Assembly (NCBI GenBank): GCA_022822745.1 | Contig: JAJEAO010000056.1 | Location: 1-53,473 of the forward strand | Length of the DNA: 53,473 bases | From: Acidobacteriota bacterium | GTDB taxonomy: Bacteria > Acidobacteriota > Vicinamibacteria > Marinacidobacterales > Marinacidobacteraceae | Direction of reading: 5' to 3' | In this document: positions 36,133 through 45,172 of the stretch, in pieces | How positions within the stretch are numbered: position 1 is the first letter of the stretch | Layout of the letters: each line of letters begins with the position of its first letter | Notes under the pieces: generated by a model | What the model was told of the DNA's origin: nothing | The model's input: only the letters and a program-made list of their open reading frames with translations | Databases searched by the model: none | Position numbers and translations under genes: made by a program

Positions 36133-39036
36133 ATGAGCGGGCTGTTGACGGGCGCCCTCGTCGCCCAGCTCGCCGCCTCCGGGACTGCGGCGGCCGAAGA
36201 CGCCGCCGCGACCGCCCGCGCAGTGCTCGCCCGGCTCGACCTCGAGGCCCGGGTGGGTCAGCTCATCCTGCCTCGGGCCCCGTCGCGCTTCCTGAACCGG
36301 GACGATCCGGAGCGCCTGAAGCTCCTCGAGATGGCCCGTTCGGGACGGATCGGCGGCGCCGTCGTGTTCGCCGGGACCCCGGAAGGCACGCTGGCGGTCA
36401 CGACCGGGCTCCAGGAGGCCGCCCCGCTCCCCGTCCTGATCGCCGCCGACTACGAGTGGGGCACGGCGATGCGAACCGAAGGCGGGGTTCGCTTCCCGCC
36501 CGCGATGCAGGCCGGGGCGGATCCCGACCCGGCCGCCCTCGAGCGACAGGGGCGGATCGTGGCCCGCGAGGCCCGCGCCCTCGGCGTCCACCTCGTGCTC
36601 GCGCCGGTGCTCGACGTCCTGACCAGCCCCGGCAGCGCCGTGATCGGCACGCGCTCCTTCGGGGCCGATCCCGCCGTCGCGGCGTCGCTGGGAGCGGCGT
36701 TCGTGCGCGGCGTGGAGGCCGGCGGAGCGCTCGCGACCGCGAAGCACTTCCCGGGACACGGCGGAACCGACACCGACAGCCACCACGGCCTCGCCACCGT
36801 GAGCGCCTCCCGGGAGACGCTGGAGGCGATTCACCTGGCGCCGTTCCGGGCCGCCGTGGAAGCCGGGGCCTCCGCCGTCATGCCGGGCCACCTGGCGGTG
36901 CCCGCGCTCGACGGCCGCGACGATCGTCCGGCGATCCTGTCGCCGGAAATGCTGGAAGACCTCCTGCGCGCCGACATGGGATTCCGCGGGCTGGCGGTCA
37001 GCGACGCCCTCGAGATGGAAGGGGCCCGCGCCGGCCGCTCCGACGGCGAAGTGGCGGCGATGACGCTCGCCGCCGGCATGGATGTCATCCTGGTGCCCGA
37101 GGATCCGCTGGTGGCCCACGCCGCGGTCGTTCGCGCCGTCCGCGATGGCCGGCTCCCGGAAGCGCGCCTCGACGAGGCCGTCCTGCGGGTCCTCGAGGCG
37201 AAGGCGCGGCTCGGGCTGTTCGAGGATCGGGATCCCCCCCACTCACTGCATGAGGCCTTCGGATCCCCCGAGGCTGCCGACTTTGCCGAGGCCCGGTTCG
37301 CGAGGGGTCTCGTGCTTCTCGACGATCCCGAGGGGCTGCTGCCGTTCTCCACCCGGCTGGCCGGGCAGGGCTCCGAGACGCCGGATCTCCTTCTGATCGA
37401 ACTCCACCGGGAGAGTCCGTACCCGGTGGACCGCCGGCCGTTCCGCGGCGAGCTTCGGAGGCGGGGGGCGCTCCGGGCGAGGCTCGCCGCCGAACGTGAC
37501 GGGCTGCTCCCGGCGGCGCGGCTGGCCCGGGAGGCGGCGGCCGCCGACGCGGTGATCCTGGCCGACTTCCGCCGCACCGGACTCGAGACGCCGGCCGCGC
37601 TCGTGGAGGCGGTGACGCCGTTCGCCGAGAAGCTGGTCGCGGTCTCGTTCGGGAACCCCCACGGCGTGCTCGGGCTGCCCCCCGAGGCGGCGGTCGTGCT
37701 CGCCTGGGATTCGGCGCCCGCCGGTCAGCGGGCGGTGGCGGCGGCGCTCTTCGGGGAGGGCGCCCTCGATGGGCGTCTGCCGCTGCCGCTCGCCGGGCGC
37801 GCCGCCGGGCAGGGGACTCCGCTTCCCGCCCGCCGGCAGGAACTTCAGCCGGTGGAGCCCGGGGAGGTCGGCATGAGCGCAGCAGGAATCGAGCGGGTCC
37901 GGGAGGTGATCCGGTCCGCCATCGCGGAAGGCGTGACCCCCGGCGCCAGCGCGATCGTGGTTCGCCGCGGCGGCGTCGTGCTCCACGAGGGGTTCGGTCG
38001 CGCGACGTACGCGCCGGATGCGCCCGCCGTGACGCCGGAGACGATCTACGACCTTGCGTCGCTCACCAAGGTCGTCGGGACGACCACGCTCGTCATGATG
38101 CTCGTCGAGCAGGGGCGGCTTCACCTCGACTACCCGGTGAGCGCCTACATCCCGGAATTCGTGGAGCGGGCGCCGTCGGCGGAGGAGCGCGCCCGCCGGG
38201 AGCGGGTCACGGTGGCCGACCTCATGGCGCACTGCTCCGGGCTTCCGGCGTGGATCCAGTTCTACCTCGAGTTCGATCCCGAGGCCCGGGGCCTGCCGCT
38301 CGACGAGGCGCGGAGGATGGTGTTCGAGCGCATCCTGGCCGCGCCGTCCGATTACGAGCCGCGCGCCGACACCGTGTATTCCGACAACGGGATCCTCCTC
38401 GTCGGGGAGATTCTCGAGCGGGCGACCGGGCGGCGGCTGGACGACCTGGTCGAGGAGCGTCTTCTCGGCCCCCTCGGGATGGAGGACACCGGCTACCGGC
38501 CGGCGGCGGAGCTCCTGCCCCGGATCGCTCCCACCGAGGACAACCCGTGGCGGGGCCGGGTGGTCCACGGGCAGGTCCACGACGAGAACACGGTCGTCCT
38601 CGGCGAAGTGGCGGCGCACGCGGGTCTGTTCAGCACGACCGGGGATCTCGCCGTCTTCATCCAGATGCTCCTCAACGGCGGCTCGATGCGCGGCCGCCGC
38701 CTTCTCGAGGCCGACACGATCGCGCGGTTCACCCGGCGCGCGGGCCTCGCCCCGGGCAGCAGCCGCGCCCTCGGCTGGGACACGCCGTCGCGCTCCGCTT
38801 CCGGCGGTCCGTCGTCCGCGGGCGACCTGTTCTCGCGGATTTCGTTCGGCCACACCGGCTTCACCGGGACCTCGATCTGGGTGGATCCCGAGCGCGAGCT
38901 GTTCGCGGTGCTGCTCACGAACCGGGTCCACCCGACGCGCGAGAACTCGGGCATCGTCCGCCTCCGTCCGGCCTTCCACGACGCCGTGATCCGGGCGATC
39001 GGGGGCGAATCCGATGGTCCTCGCGGCCCGCCGTGA
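36133..39036 (+). CDS. GH3 beta-N-acetylhexosaminidase fused to class C beta-lactamase-like serine hydrolase
   Basis: A 967-residue two-enzyme fusion. Residues 30-360 are a NagZ-like GH3 domain: KHFPGHGGTDTDSHHGL (about 204-220) is the NagZ catalytic His loop and VSDALEMEG (about 289-297) holds the Asp nucleophile. After a GH3 C-terminal part, residues about 580-960 are a serine hydrolase of the AmpC/beta-lactamase fold: SLTK (Ser643, Lys646), YSDN (749-752) and HTG (about 906). The family splits GlcNAc from muropeptides and the second domain probably acts as an amidase or esterase on peptides. The N-terminus ends in GTAAAED, a weak signal with no basic n-region. AGGAG precedes ATG 36133. Confidence 0.9.
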   Translation: MSGLLTGALVAQLAASGTAAAEDAAATARAVLARLDLEARVGQLILPRAPSRFLNRDDPERLKLLEMARSGRIGGAVVFAGTPEGTLAVTTGLQEAAPLPVLIAADYEWGTAMRTEGGVRFPPAMQAGADPDPAALERQGRIVAREARALGVHLVLAPVLDVLTSPGSAVIGTRSFGADPAVAASLGAAFVRGVEAGGALATAKHFPGHGGTDTDSHHGLATVSASRETLEAIHLAPFRAAVEAGASAVMPGHLAVPALDGRDDRPAILSPEMLEDLLRADMGFRGLAVSDALEMEGARAGRSDGEVAAMTLAAGMDVILVPEDPLVAHAAVVRAVRDGRLPEARLDEAVLRVLEAKARLGLFEDRDPPHSLHEAFGSPEAADFAEARFARGLVLLDDPEGLLPFSTRLAGQGSETPDLLLIELHRESPYPVDRRPFRGELRRRGALRARLAAERDGLLPAARLAREAAAADAVILADFRRTGLETPAALVEAVTPFAEKLVAVSFGNPHGVLGLPPEAAVVLAWDSAPAGQRAVAAALFGEGALDGRLPLPLAGRAAGQGTPLPARRQELQPVEPGEVGMSAAGIERVREVIRSAIAEGVTPGASAIVVRRGGVVLHEGFGRATYAPDAPAVTPETIYDLASLTKVVGTTTLVMMLVEQGRLHLDYPVSAYIPEFVERAPSAEERARRERVTVADLMAHCSGLPAWIQFYLEFDPEARGLPLDEARRMVFERILAAPSDYEPRADTVYSDNGILLVGEILERATGRRLDDLVEERLLGPLGMEDTGYRPAAELLPRIAPTEDNPWRGRVVHGQVHDENTVVLGEVAAHAGLFSTTGDLAVFIQMLLNGGSMRGRRLLEADTIARFTRRAGLAPGSSRALGWDTPSRSASGGPSSAGDLFSRISFGHTGFTGTSIWVDPERELFAVLLTNRVHPTRENSGIVRLRPAFHDAVIRAIGGESDGPRGPP

Positions 39037-39134
39037 GCCGGCGCCACGGGTTCCCATACACTTCCGGCATTCGGTGCGCCGAGTGAGCCCCGGGATCCTC
39101 CGGGAGTCCAGCGGCGATCCTGGGAGGTTTCCTG

Positions 39135-40286
39135 ATGAAGAACAAGCGGAAGATGGCGCTCGGGGCGCTGCTCCTCATGGCGGTGGTTGCGCTCGTCGGC
39201 TGTCAGGCGGGCGGTGGTTCGACGGATGCGGGCGGCGACGCCGCCGACATGACCGGGGCCGGTTCGGGAGTTCCGGTCGTGGATCCCGCCTGGCCCACGC
39301 TCCCGGACGACTGGCTCATGGGCGAGGTCGCCGGGATCGCGGTGGACATGAACGATCACATCTGGGTCATCCAGCGGCCGCGCAGTCTGAACGCCGACGA
39401 GGCCGGGCTGATGCAGGATCCTCCGCTGACGCAGTGCTGCATCCCGGCGCCGCCGGTGCTCAAGTTCGATGCCGACGGGAACCTTCTCGACAGTTGGGGT
39501 GACCACACCGGCTACGCCGGCGAGGGCTACGACTGGCCTTCCAGCGAGCACGGCATCTTCGTGGACCACAACATGAACGTCTGGGTCGCGGGCAACGGGC
39601 CCGATGACCACCAGGTCATCAAGTTCAGCGCCGACGGCACCTTCCTGATGCAGATCGGGACCTCCGGCCGCACCGAAGGATCGAACAACACCGAATTCCT
39701 CGGCCGTCCCGCCGACATGGAAGTGGATCCGGAGACGAACGAGCTGTACATCGCCGACGGCTACCTGAACAAGCGGGTGATCGTCTTCGACGCGGAGAGC
39801 GGCGAGTACAAGCGCCACTGGGGCGCCTACGGGAACGAGCCGTCTGACGACGACACCGGCGCGTTCGTCCCCGGCGAGGATCCGATCTCGCAGTTCCGCA
39901 CCCCGGTCCACGCCGTGCGGATCGCCCGTGACGGCATGGTGTACGTGGCCGATCGCGTGAACAACCGCATCCAGGTGTTCCAGAAGGACGGAACCTATGT
40001 GGACGAGATGATCGTCGAGGGGAACACCCTCGGGAACGGCTCGACCTGGGATCTCGAGCTCTCCCCGGACGATGCCCAGTCCGAGCTCTACAACGCCGAC
40101 GGGGCGAACCAGCGGATCCAGATCATCGATCGGCAGGCGCTGGAGGTGACGAACTGGTTCGGCCGCCGCGGCCGCCATTCCGGCATGTTCCACTGGGTCC
40201 ACAACGTGGTCGTGGACTCCCAGGGCAACTTCTACACCGCCGAAGTGAACCAGGGCCGCCGGGCGCAGAAGTTCGTCGTCAACTAG
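39135..40286 (+). CDS. NHL-repeat beta-propeller lipoprotein
   Basis: A 383-residue lipoprotein: basic start MKNKRKM, hydrophobic stretch and lipobox LVGC (residues 20-23), then a Gly/Ser/Asp-rich linker. The body has repeated blades such as VLKFDADGNLLDSWG, FVDHNMNVWVAGNG, VIKFSADGTFLMQIG, VDPETNELYIADGYLNKRV and YVADRVNNRIQVF, characteristic of NHL propellers (peptidyl-hydroxyglycine lyase-like or binding scaffolds). GGGAGG lies about 7 bases before the ATG. The base composition is lower in GC than the neighbours (many AAC, AAG codons), typical of strong expression. Acts outside the cytoplasm; ligand unknown. Confidence 0.85.
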   Translation: MKNKRKMALGALLLMAVVALVGCQAGGGSTDAGGDAADMTGAGSGVPVVDPAWPTLPDDWLMGEVAGIAVDMNDHIWVIQRPRSLNADEAGLMQDPPLTQCCIPAPPVLKFDADGNLLDSWGDHTGYAGEGYDWPSSEHGIFVDHNMNVWVAGNGPDDHQVIKFSADGTFLMQIGTSGRTEGSNNTEFLGRPADMEVDPETNELYIADGYLNKRVIVFDAESGEYKRHWGAYGNEPSDDDTGAFVPGEDPISQFRTPVHAVRIARDGMVYVADRVNNRIQVFQKDGTYVDEMIVEGNTLGNGSTWDLELSPDDAQSELYNADGANQRIQIIDRQALEVTNWFGRRGRHSGMFHWVHNVVVDSQGNFYTAEVNQGRRAQKFVVN

Positions 40287-40346
40287 CCTGGGATCCCGTC
40301 CCCCGGTGATCTCCCGGCCAGCGCCGGTCCGCCGCCTGGATCCCGG

Positions 40347-40380
40347 GGCGCCGGGGGGCCCAGCAGGTTCCCCCGGCGCC
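40347..40380 (+). terminator. GC-only 11-bp hairpin downstream of the NHL lipoprotein gene
   Basis: GGCGCCGGGGG (40347-40357) pairs perfectly with CCCCCGGCGCC (40370-40380), leaving a 12-base loop. It starts 60 bases after the stop of the NHL gene and 66 bases ahead of the next start. There is no T-run, so Rho-independent termination is uncertain; CCCCCGGCGC recurs at 40406-40415. The rest of the 159-bp gap holds no gene. Confidence 0.4.
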
Positions 40381-40445
40381 GCCGCGCCGGCTGGCGGGAA
40401 TTCCCCCGGCGCGGCGGATCTCGCTGACGCGACATCGCCTCTCTC

Positions 40446-41786
40446 ATGACGCCGGCCGCAGTTCCGCGCTTCGGCCGGCGGATCGCGGCCTTCCTCGCGG
40501 CGGCCGTGCTCGCCGCGCCCGTCGTCCAGGCCCACGACATCCCGGACGAGGTGCTCATCCCCGTCTTCCTTCGCGAGACGGACGGCGAGCTGCACCTGCT
40601 CGCCCGGATGCCGCTGCTCCTCCTCGCGGCGCTCAATGCCCCCAAGTGGGGGGCCGGCTACCTCGACCTCGAGCGCGTGGATCCGACGCTGCGGCGGGCC
40701 GCCGAGGCGTTCGGCGCCGAAGCGCCCCTCTTCGACGACGACGGCGCGCTCCTGCCCCCCCGCGTCGAGGGGTATCGGATCGCGCTGCCGTGGGACCGTT
40801 CGTTCACTTCGTGGGAGGCGGCGCGCCAGGCGGTCGCGGCCGAGCCCCTGCCGCCGGACACGCAGGTGTTCTGGAACCAGGGATTCCTGGACCTCCATCT
40901 GGTCTATCCCGCGCCGGAGACCGGGGGCGTCTCGATGGAGTGCGGCGTCGCCCCCGGGTTCGGGGACCGGGTGGCGCTCGACGTGATCCACGAGACCCGG
41001 GGCGAGGACGGGGAGTGGGACGGGGATCTCTTCCACATCAGCGTCCGGGAGGGGCGGGTCGCGCTCGATCCTTCCGCCCTCCAGGCGTTCCGCGCGTTCG
41101 CCCGCTCCGGCGTGGAGCACATCCTGACCGGCTGGGACCACCTGCTCTTCCTGCTCTGCCTGATCGCGCCGTTCGGCAGCCTCCCCCACCTGAAGCGGCT
41201 CCTCGTGATCGTGACCGGCTTCACGGTGGCGCACTCGGTGACGCTCGTCTCGGCGGCGCTCGGGCACGCCCCCGAAGCGGCGTGGTTCCCGCCGCTCGTG
41301 GAGTCCGTCGTGGCGCTCTCCATCCTGTACACGGCGGCCGAGAACCTGATCTCGGCGAGCGTGGGGCGCCGGACCGTCCTCGCCTTCGGCTTCGGCCTCG
41401 CCCACGGCTTCGGGTTCGCCTTCGCGCTGGGAGAGTCGCTCGCGTTCGCCGGGGATCACATCCCGCTGGCGCTGTTCTCGTTCAACCTAGGGGTCGAGCT
41501 GGGGCAGGCGGCGGTGGTCGTCGCGATCCTGCCGCTGCTCCATCTGCTCTCCGGCAGCGACCGGGCGCGGATGGCCGTGAACGCCGTGCTCTCGGTGTTC
41601 GCCGGGCACGCGGCGTGGCACCTGCTCGAGCCGCGCCTGGCCGAGCTGTCGCGCGCCTGGGTGCTGTCCGGCGAGGCGATGCCGTCGTGGTCCTGGCTGC
41701 TGTGGCCGCTCGGGGTCGCCGGCGCCGCCGGCTGGGTCGTCGTGACCCTTCGCTCCCGACGCTCCGGAACGCGGTCCCGCTGCTAG
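40446..41786 (+). CDS. HupE/UreJ family membrane protein
   Basis: A 446-residue protein with signal peptide (AAFLAAAVLAAPVVQAHD), an extracytoplasmic N-terminal domain (about 25-210) and a C-terminal HupE/UreJ_2 part with about six membrane helices. The family signature GVEHILTGWDHLLFLLCL is present, followed by TGFTVAHSVTL and GLAHGFGFAFALG, with the metal-coordinating His residues of nickel/cobalt permease-like HupE proteins. No hydrogenase or urease genes are adjacent, so a metal-uptake role is only inferred. ATG 40446. Confidence 0.82.
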   Translation: MTPAAVPRFGRRIAAFLAAAVLAAPVVQAHDIPDEVLIPVFLRETDGELHLLARMPLLLLAALNAPKWGAGYLDLERVDPTLRRAAEAFGAEAPLFDDDGALLPPRVEGYRIALPWDRSFTSWEAARQAVAAEPLPPDTQVFWNQGFLDLHLVYPAPETGGVSMECGVAPGFGDRVALDVIHETRGEDGEWDGDLFHISVREGRVALDPSALQAFRAFARSGVEHILTGWDHLLFLLCLIAPFGSLPHLKRLLVIVTGFTVAHSVTLVSAALGHAPEAAWFPPLVESVVALSILYTAAENLISASVGRRTVLAFGFGLAHGFGFAFALGESLAFAGDHIPLALFSFNLGVELGQAAVVVAILPLLHLLSGSDRARMAVNAVLSVFAGHAAWHLLEPRLAELSRAWVLSGEAMPSWSWLLWPLGVAGAAGWVVVTLRSRRSGTRSRC

Positions 41787-41799
41787 CATCCCCGCCGTC

Positions 41800-42876
41800 G
41801 TGAGCGCTCCCCCGGCCACATCGTCGGCCATCCCGATCCAGCGGGTCGCCGAGTCCCGTCTCCCCGATGTGGACCTCACCCGGGTCGTCTTCGGCTCGGT
41901 GTACAGCGACCACATGCTCTCGGCCACCTGTCGGGACGGCGCGTGGGAGACGCCCTCCATCGGTCCGTTCCGGCCGATCGCGCTCCACCCGGCGACGGCG
42001 GTCTTCCACTACGCCCAGGCGATCTTCGAGGGCATGAAGGCGCATCGCACCGACGAGGGCGTTCCGGTGCTGTTTCGTCCGCGCCAGAACTGGAAGCGGC
42101 TGAACCGGTCGGCCCGCCGGATGGTCATGGCCGACGTTCCCGAGGAGCTGTTCCTCGACGGGCTGCGGACGCTGGTGCGGCTGGACCGGGACTGGATCCC
42201 GCCGAACGCGCACGGATCGCTCTACATCCGGCCGTTCCTGATGGCGGTGGACCCCTACATCGGCGTCCGTCCCTCGCGGGAGTACCAGTTCCACATCTTC
42301 ACCGCTCCGGTCGGGGCCTACTACGAAGGCTCGGTGAACCTCTACGTGACCCGGCGCTGGATCCGGGCGGCCGAGGGCGGGACCGGCGAGGCGAAGGCCG
42401 CCGGGAACTACTCCGGCTCCTACGCCGGGATGGCGGAGGCCTCGGAACACGGCTGCGACAACGTGCTGTGGCTGGACTCGAAGGAGCATCGCTACATCGA
42501 GGAGTGCGGCACGATGAACATGGTGTTCGTCCTCGGAGGCCGCGTCGTGACTCCTCCGCTCGGCGGCACGATCCTCCCCGGGATCACCCGCGACAGCGTG
42601 CTGCGCCTCTGCCGCGAGGAGATGGGGCTCGAAGTCGAGGAGCGGCCGATCTCCATCGAGGAGGTCGTCGAGGCCCACGCCGACGGAGTCCTCTCCGAGT
42701 GCTTCGGCGTCGGGACCGCAGCCGTCGTGACCCGGGTGGCGAGCCTGGTGGGCGACGGCGTCGAAGTCCGGCTGCCGGAGCCGACCGCAGTGCAGGACGA
42801 GATCCGCGACCGACTCACCACGATCCGGCTGGGACGTCGTCCGGACCCCTTCGGCTGGGTGGAGCGGCTGGACTGA
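41800..42876 (+). CDS. ilvE: Branched-chain amino acid aminotransferase IlvE
   Basis: PLP-dependent class IV aminotransferase (358 residues) making leucine, isoleucine and valine from their 2-oxo acids. Visible: FHYAQAIFEGMKAHR, the phosphate-binding region LYIRPF, catalytic Lys199 in GEAKAAGNYSGS, EECGTMNMVFVL and the C-terminal CFGVGTAAVV. Length and motifs fit the fungal/Bacteroidetes-like BCAT-2 group. GTG start at 41800 lies 14 bases after HupE. Its stop overlaps a CTG that probably starts the DUF1343 gene (CTGA). Confidence 0.93.
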   Translation: MSAPPATSSAIPIQRVAESRLPDVDLTRVVFGSVYSDHMLSATCRDGAWETPSIGPFRPIALHPATAVFHYAQAIFEGMKAHRTDEGVPVLFRPRQNWKRLNRSARRMVMADVPEELFLDGLRTLVRLDRDWIPPNAHGSLYIRPFLMAVDPYIGVRPSREYQFHIFTAPVGAYYEGSVNLYVTRRWIRAAEGGTGEAKAAGNYSGSYAGMAEASEHGCDNVLWLDSKEHRYIEECGTMNMVFVLGGRVVTPPLGGTILPGITRDSVLRLCREEMGLEVEERPISIEEVVEAHADGVLSECFGVGTAAVVTRVASLVGDGVEVRLPEPTAVQDEIRDRLTTIRLGRRPDPFGWVERLD

Positions 42877-44177
42877 CCCCCGCATCCCGCGACGCCGGTC
42901 CGCTCCGGCCCTCCCCGCCGACAGCCTTCCCGCGGCCGTCGGTCCTGCTGCCGTCGGTCCTGCTGCCGTCGGTTGTGCTGCTGTCGGTTCTGGCCGGGTG
43001 CGGAGGCGACCTCTCCGAGGTCATCCTCCCCGGCCTCGACCGGATCGCCGTGGAAGGCCCCGGCGATCTGGAGGGACGACGCGTCGGCCTGATCACGAAC
43101 CACACCGGGCGGACCCGGGGCGGGCGCCCCGCCGCCGCCGTGCTTCGCGAGGCGGGGATCGAAACGAGGGCGCTGTTCAGTCCCGAGCACGGGCTGGCCG
43201 GCGCCGCGGCCGCCGGCGAAGACGTGGCTTCCGGGACCGATCCGGAGAGCGGTCTTCCGGTGTTCAGCCTCTACGGAGCGGACCGGTCCCCGACGCCGGA
43301 GTCCCTCGTCGGACTCGATGCTCTCGTGTTCGACATCCAGGATGTCGGGGTTCGGTTCTACACCTACATCTCCACGATGCGGAACGCGCAGGTCGCAGCC
43401 CACCGGGCGGGAGTGGACTTCGTGGTGCTCGACCGCCCCAACCCGAACCGGGGGGACCGGGTGGAGGGCCCCATGCTGGACCCGGCGTTCCGGTCCTTCG
43501 TGGGGACCGATCGGATCCCGCTGCTCCACGGCATGACGGTGGGCGAGCTGGCGCGCCTGTTCGCGGCGCGCATGGGCGCCGAGGTCACGGTCGTCCCGGT
43601 CGCGAACCTGCGTCGCTCCACGCGCTGGGAGGACACCGATCTGCCGTGGCGGGCCCCCTCTCCCAACATCCCGTCACTCGAGACGGCGCTGGCCTATCCC
43701 GGCTTCGGTCTGTTCGAGGGGACGAACCTTTCGGAAGGGCGGGGCACCGCGGCGCCCTTCCGGCTGGTGGGCGCTCCGTGGACCGACCCGGAGGCGTGGC
43801 TGAGGCAGATCGGTGGGGCGCCCGCCGGAGTTCGGCTGACGCCCGCCCGGTTCGTCCCGCGGCCCCTGCCGGCTGCGCCCGCTCCGCGATTCGCGGAGGA
43901 GGAGGTGGCCGGGCTGCGGGTCGAATTGACGGACCCGACCCGCTTCCGGCCGGTGCGATCCGCCCTGGTGGCGATCGCGGCGGCGCGCGCCTCCCATCCC
44001 GAGTCGTTCGAATTCCGGGAGGCCGGGGGCCGCTACTGGCTGGATCTCCTCCTCGGCACGGACCGGATCCGGCAGGGCCTCGAGGCGGGCGTTCCCGTCC
44101 CCGAGCTGCTCGAGGGCGAGGAGGCGGCGCTGGAGGCGTTTCTCGAGGAACGGCGCTCCAGTCTGCTCTATCCGTGA
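42873..44177 (+). CDS. namZ: DUF1343 lipoprotein, NamZ-type exo-beta-N-acetylmuramidase
   Basis: The 434-residue product carries DUF1343, the fold of NamZ (GH171), which removes terminal MurNAc from peptidoglycan fragments. Recognised by VGLITNHTGR, FSPEHGLAG, SLYGADRSPTPE, FDIQDVGVRFYTYI, DRPNPN, PNIPSLETALAYPG and FEGTNLSEGRGT. A signal peptide with lipobox LAGC is present, so it is probably periplasmic or outer-membrane. No ATG/GTG/TTG gives a normal signal: GTG 42975 leaves only 8 residues before the Cys. The CTG at 42873 overlaps the ilvE stop (CTGA) and gives a full leader, so I use it. The leader contains four near-repeats of PSVLL/VLL. Confidence 0.88.
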   Translation: MTPASRDAGPLRPSPPTAFPRPSVLLPSVLLPSVVLLSVLAGCGGDLSEVILPGLDRIAVEGPGDLEGRRVGLITNHTGRTRGGRPAAAVLREAGIETRALFSPEHGLAGAAAAGEDVASGTDPESGLPVFSLYGADRSPTPESLVGLDALVFDIQDVGVRFYTYISTMRNAQVAAHRAGVDFVVLDRPNPNRGDRVEGPMLDPAFRSFVGTDRIPLLHGMTVGELARLFAARMGAEVTVVPVANLRRSTRWEDTDLPWRAPSPNIPSLETALAYPGFGLFEGTNLSEGRGTAAPFRLVGAPWTDPEAWLRQIGGAPAGVRLTPARFVPRPLPAAPAPRFAEEEVAGLRVELTDPTRFRPVRSALVAIAAARASHPESFEFREAGGRYWLDLLLGTDRIRQGLEAGVPVPELLEGEEAALEAFLEERRSSLLYP

Positions 44178-45103
44178 GCGCCGCGGCTCCGGTCCTGGCC
44201 GCGCCCCGCGGCCGGGCGCTCCTCCTGCCGGTCGGGATGTTCGTCGCCACGCTGGCGAGCACGCTCTGGGTCGGGGGCGCGATGGGCATCGCGGCGTGGT
44301 CGCCGGACCTGTTCGGCGCCTCCGGCGCGGCGCTCGGTCGCGTCGAATGGGTTCTCACCTGGCTCTGGCACGGGTTGCCCTACGCGCTGTCGCTGGTGGC
44401 GATCCTGCTGTGCCACGAGATGGGGCACTGGCTCACCGCGCGGCGCTACCGGGTCGAGGCCAGCCTCCCCTACTTCCTGCCCATGCCGCTGACGATGGTC
44501 GGCACTCTCGGGGCGTTCATCCGGATCCGGTCGCCCTTCCCGAACCGGAAGGCGCTGCTCGATGTCGGACTCGCCGGACCTTTCGCCGGATTCGTGGTCT
44601 GCCTGCCGCTCCTCGCGGTGGGCGTCGCCACCTCCCGGCCGGGGCCTCCGACGCCGGGCGGTCTCGAATTCGGCGAACCGCTCGCCTTTCAGGCGTTCGC
44701 ATGGGCTTTCGGCCCGGCGATTCCCGAGGGACAGCTCCTCTATCTCGGTCCCGTCGGGCTCGCGGCCTGGTTCGGTCTCCTGCTGACCGCGATCAACCTC
44801 CTTCCGATGGGACAGCTCGACGGAGGTCACGCGCTCTACGCCGTGTTCCGGAAGCGCGCGCACCGGATCTCGCGGACGGTCCACCTCTTCCTGTTCCCGC
44901 TGGCGGTCTGGTCCCCGTCCTGGCTGGTCTGGGGGCTTCTCTGCCTCGTCCTGGGCGCCCGCCGGCCCCATCCGCCGACCCTGGACGACGACGCCCCCCT
45001 CCCCGCGAGCCGGATCCGCCTCGCCTGGGCCGCGCTGGCCGTCCTGGCGCTCAGTTTCACGCCGGAGCCGGTGGTCATGGATTGGGGGCTCCTTTTCGGC
45101 TGA
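44174..45103 (+). CDS. M50 family site-2-type intramembrane metalloprotease
   Basis: A 309-residue membrane protease. Zinc motif HEMGH (residues 81-85) within a membrane segment and the second motif INLLPMGQLDGGH (Asp216) establish the M50/S2P family. Six or more hydrophobic segments; no PDZ domain, in contrast to RseP. The GTG at 44174 overlaps the NamZ stop (GTGA), so it is coupled to that gene. Members without PDZ often cleave membrane-bound sigma or anti-sigma factors, but no such gene is nearby. Confidence 0.88.
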   Translation: MSAAAPVLAAPRGRALLLPVGMFVATLASTLWVGGAMGIAAWSPDLFGASGAALGRVEWVLTWLWHGLPYALSLVAILLCHEMGHWLTARRYRVEASLPYFLPMPLTMVGTLGAFIRIRSPFPNRKALLDVGLAGPFAGFVVCLPLLAVGVATSRPGPPTPGGLEFGEPLAFQAFAWAFGPAIPEGQLLYLGPVGLAAWFGLLLTAINLLPMGQLDGGHALYAVFRKRAHRISRTVHLFLFPLAVWSPSWLVWGLLCLVLGARRPHPPTLDDDAPLPASRIRLAWAALAVLALSFTPEPVVMDWGLLFG

Positions 45104-45172
45104 CCCCGGAGTGCGGAAAACCGCGCTTCCCCGGGTATCATGGGGAGCCGCCGCAAAGGAGCGCCGATTTCG

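Noticed and set aside
38493-41459. Minus-strand open frame of 988 codons across GH3, NHL and HupE genes
   Set aside because: Antisense to three recognisable genes and without domain motifs.
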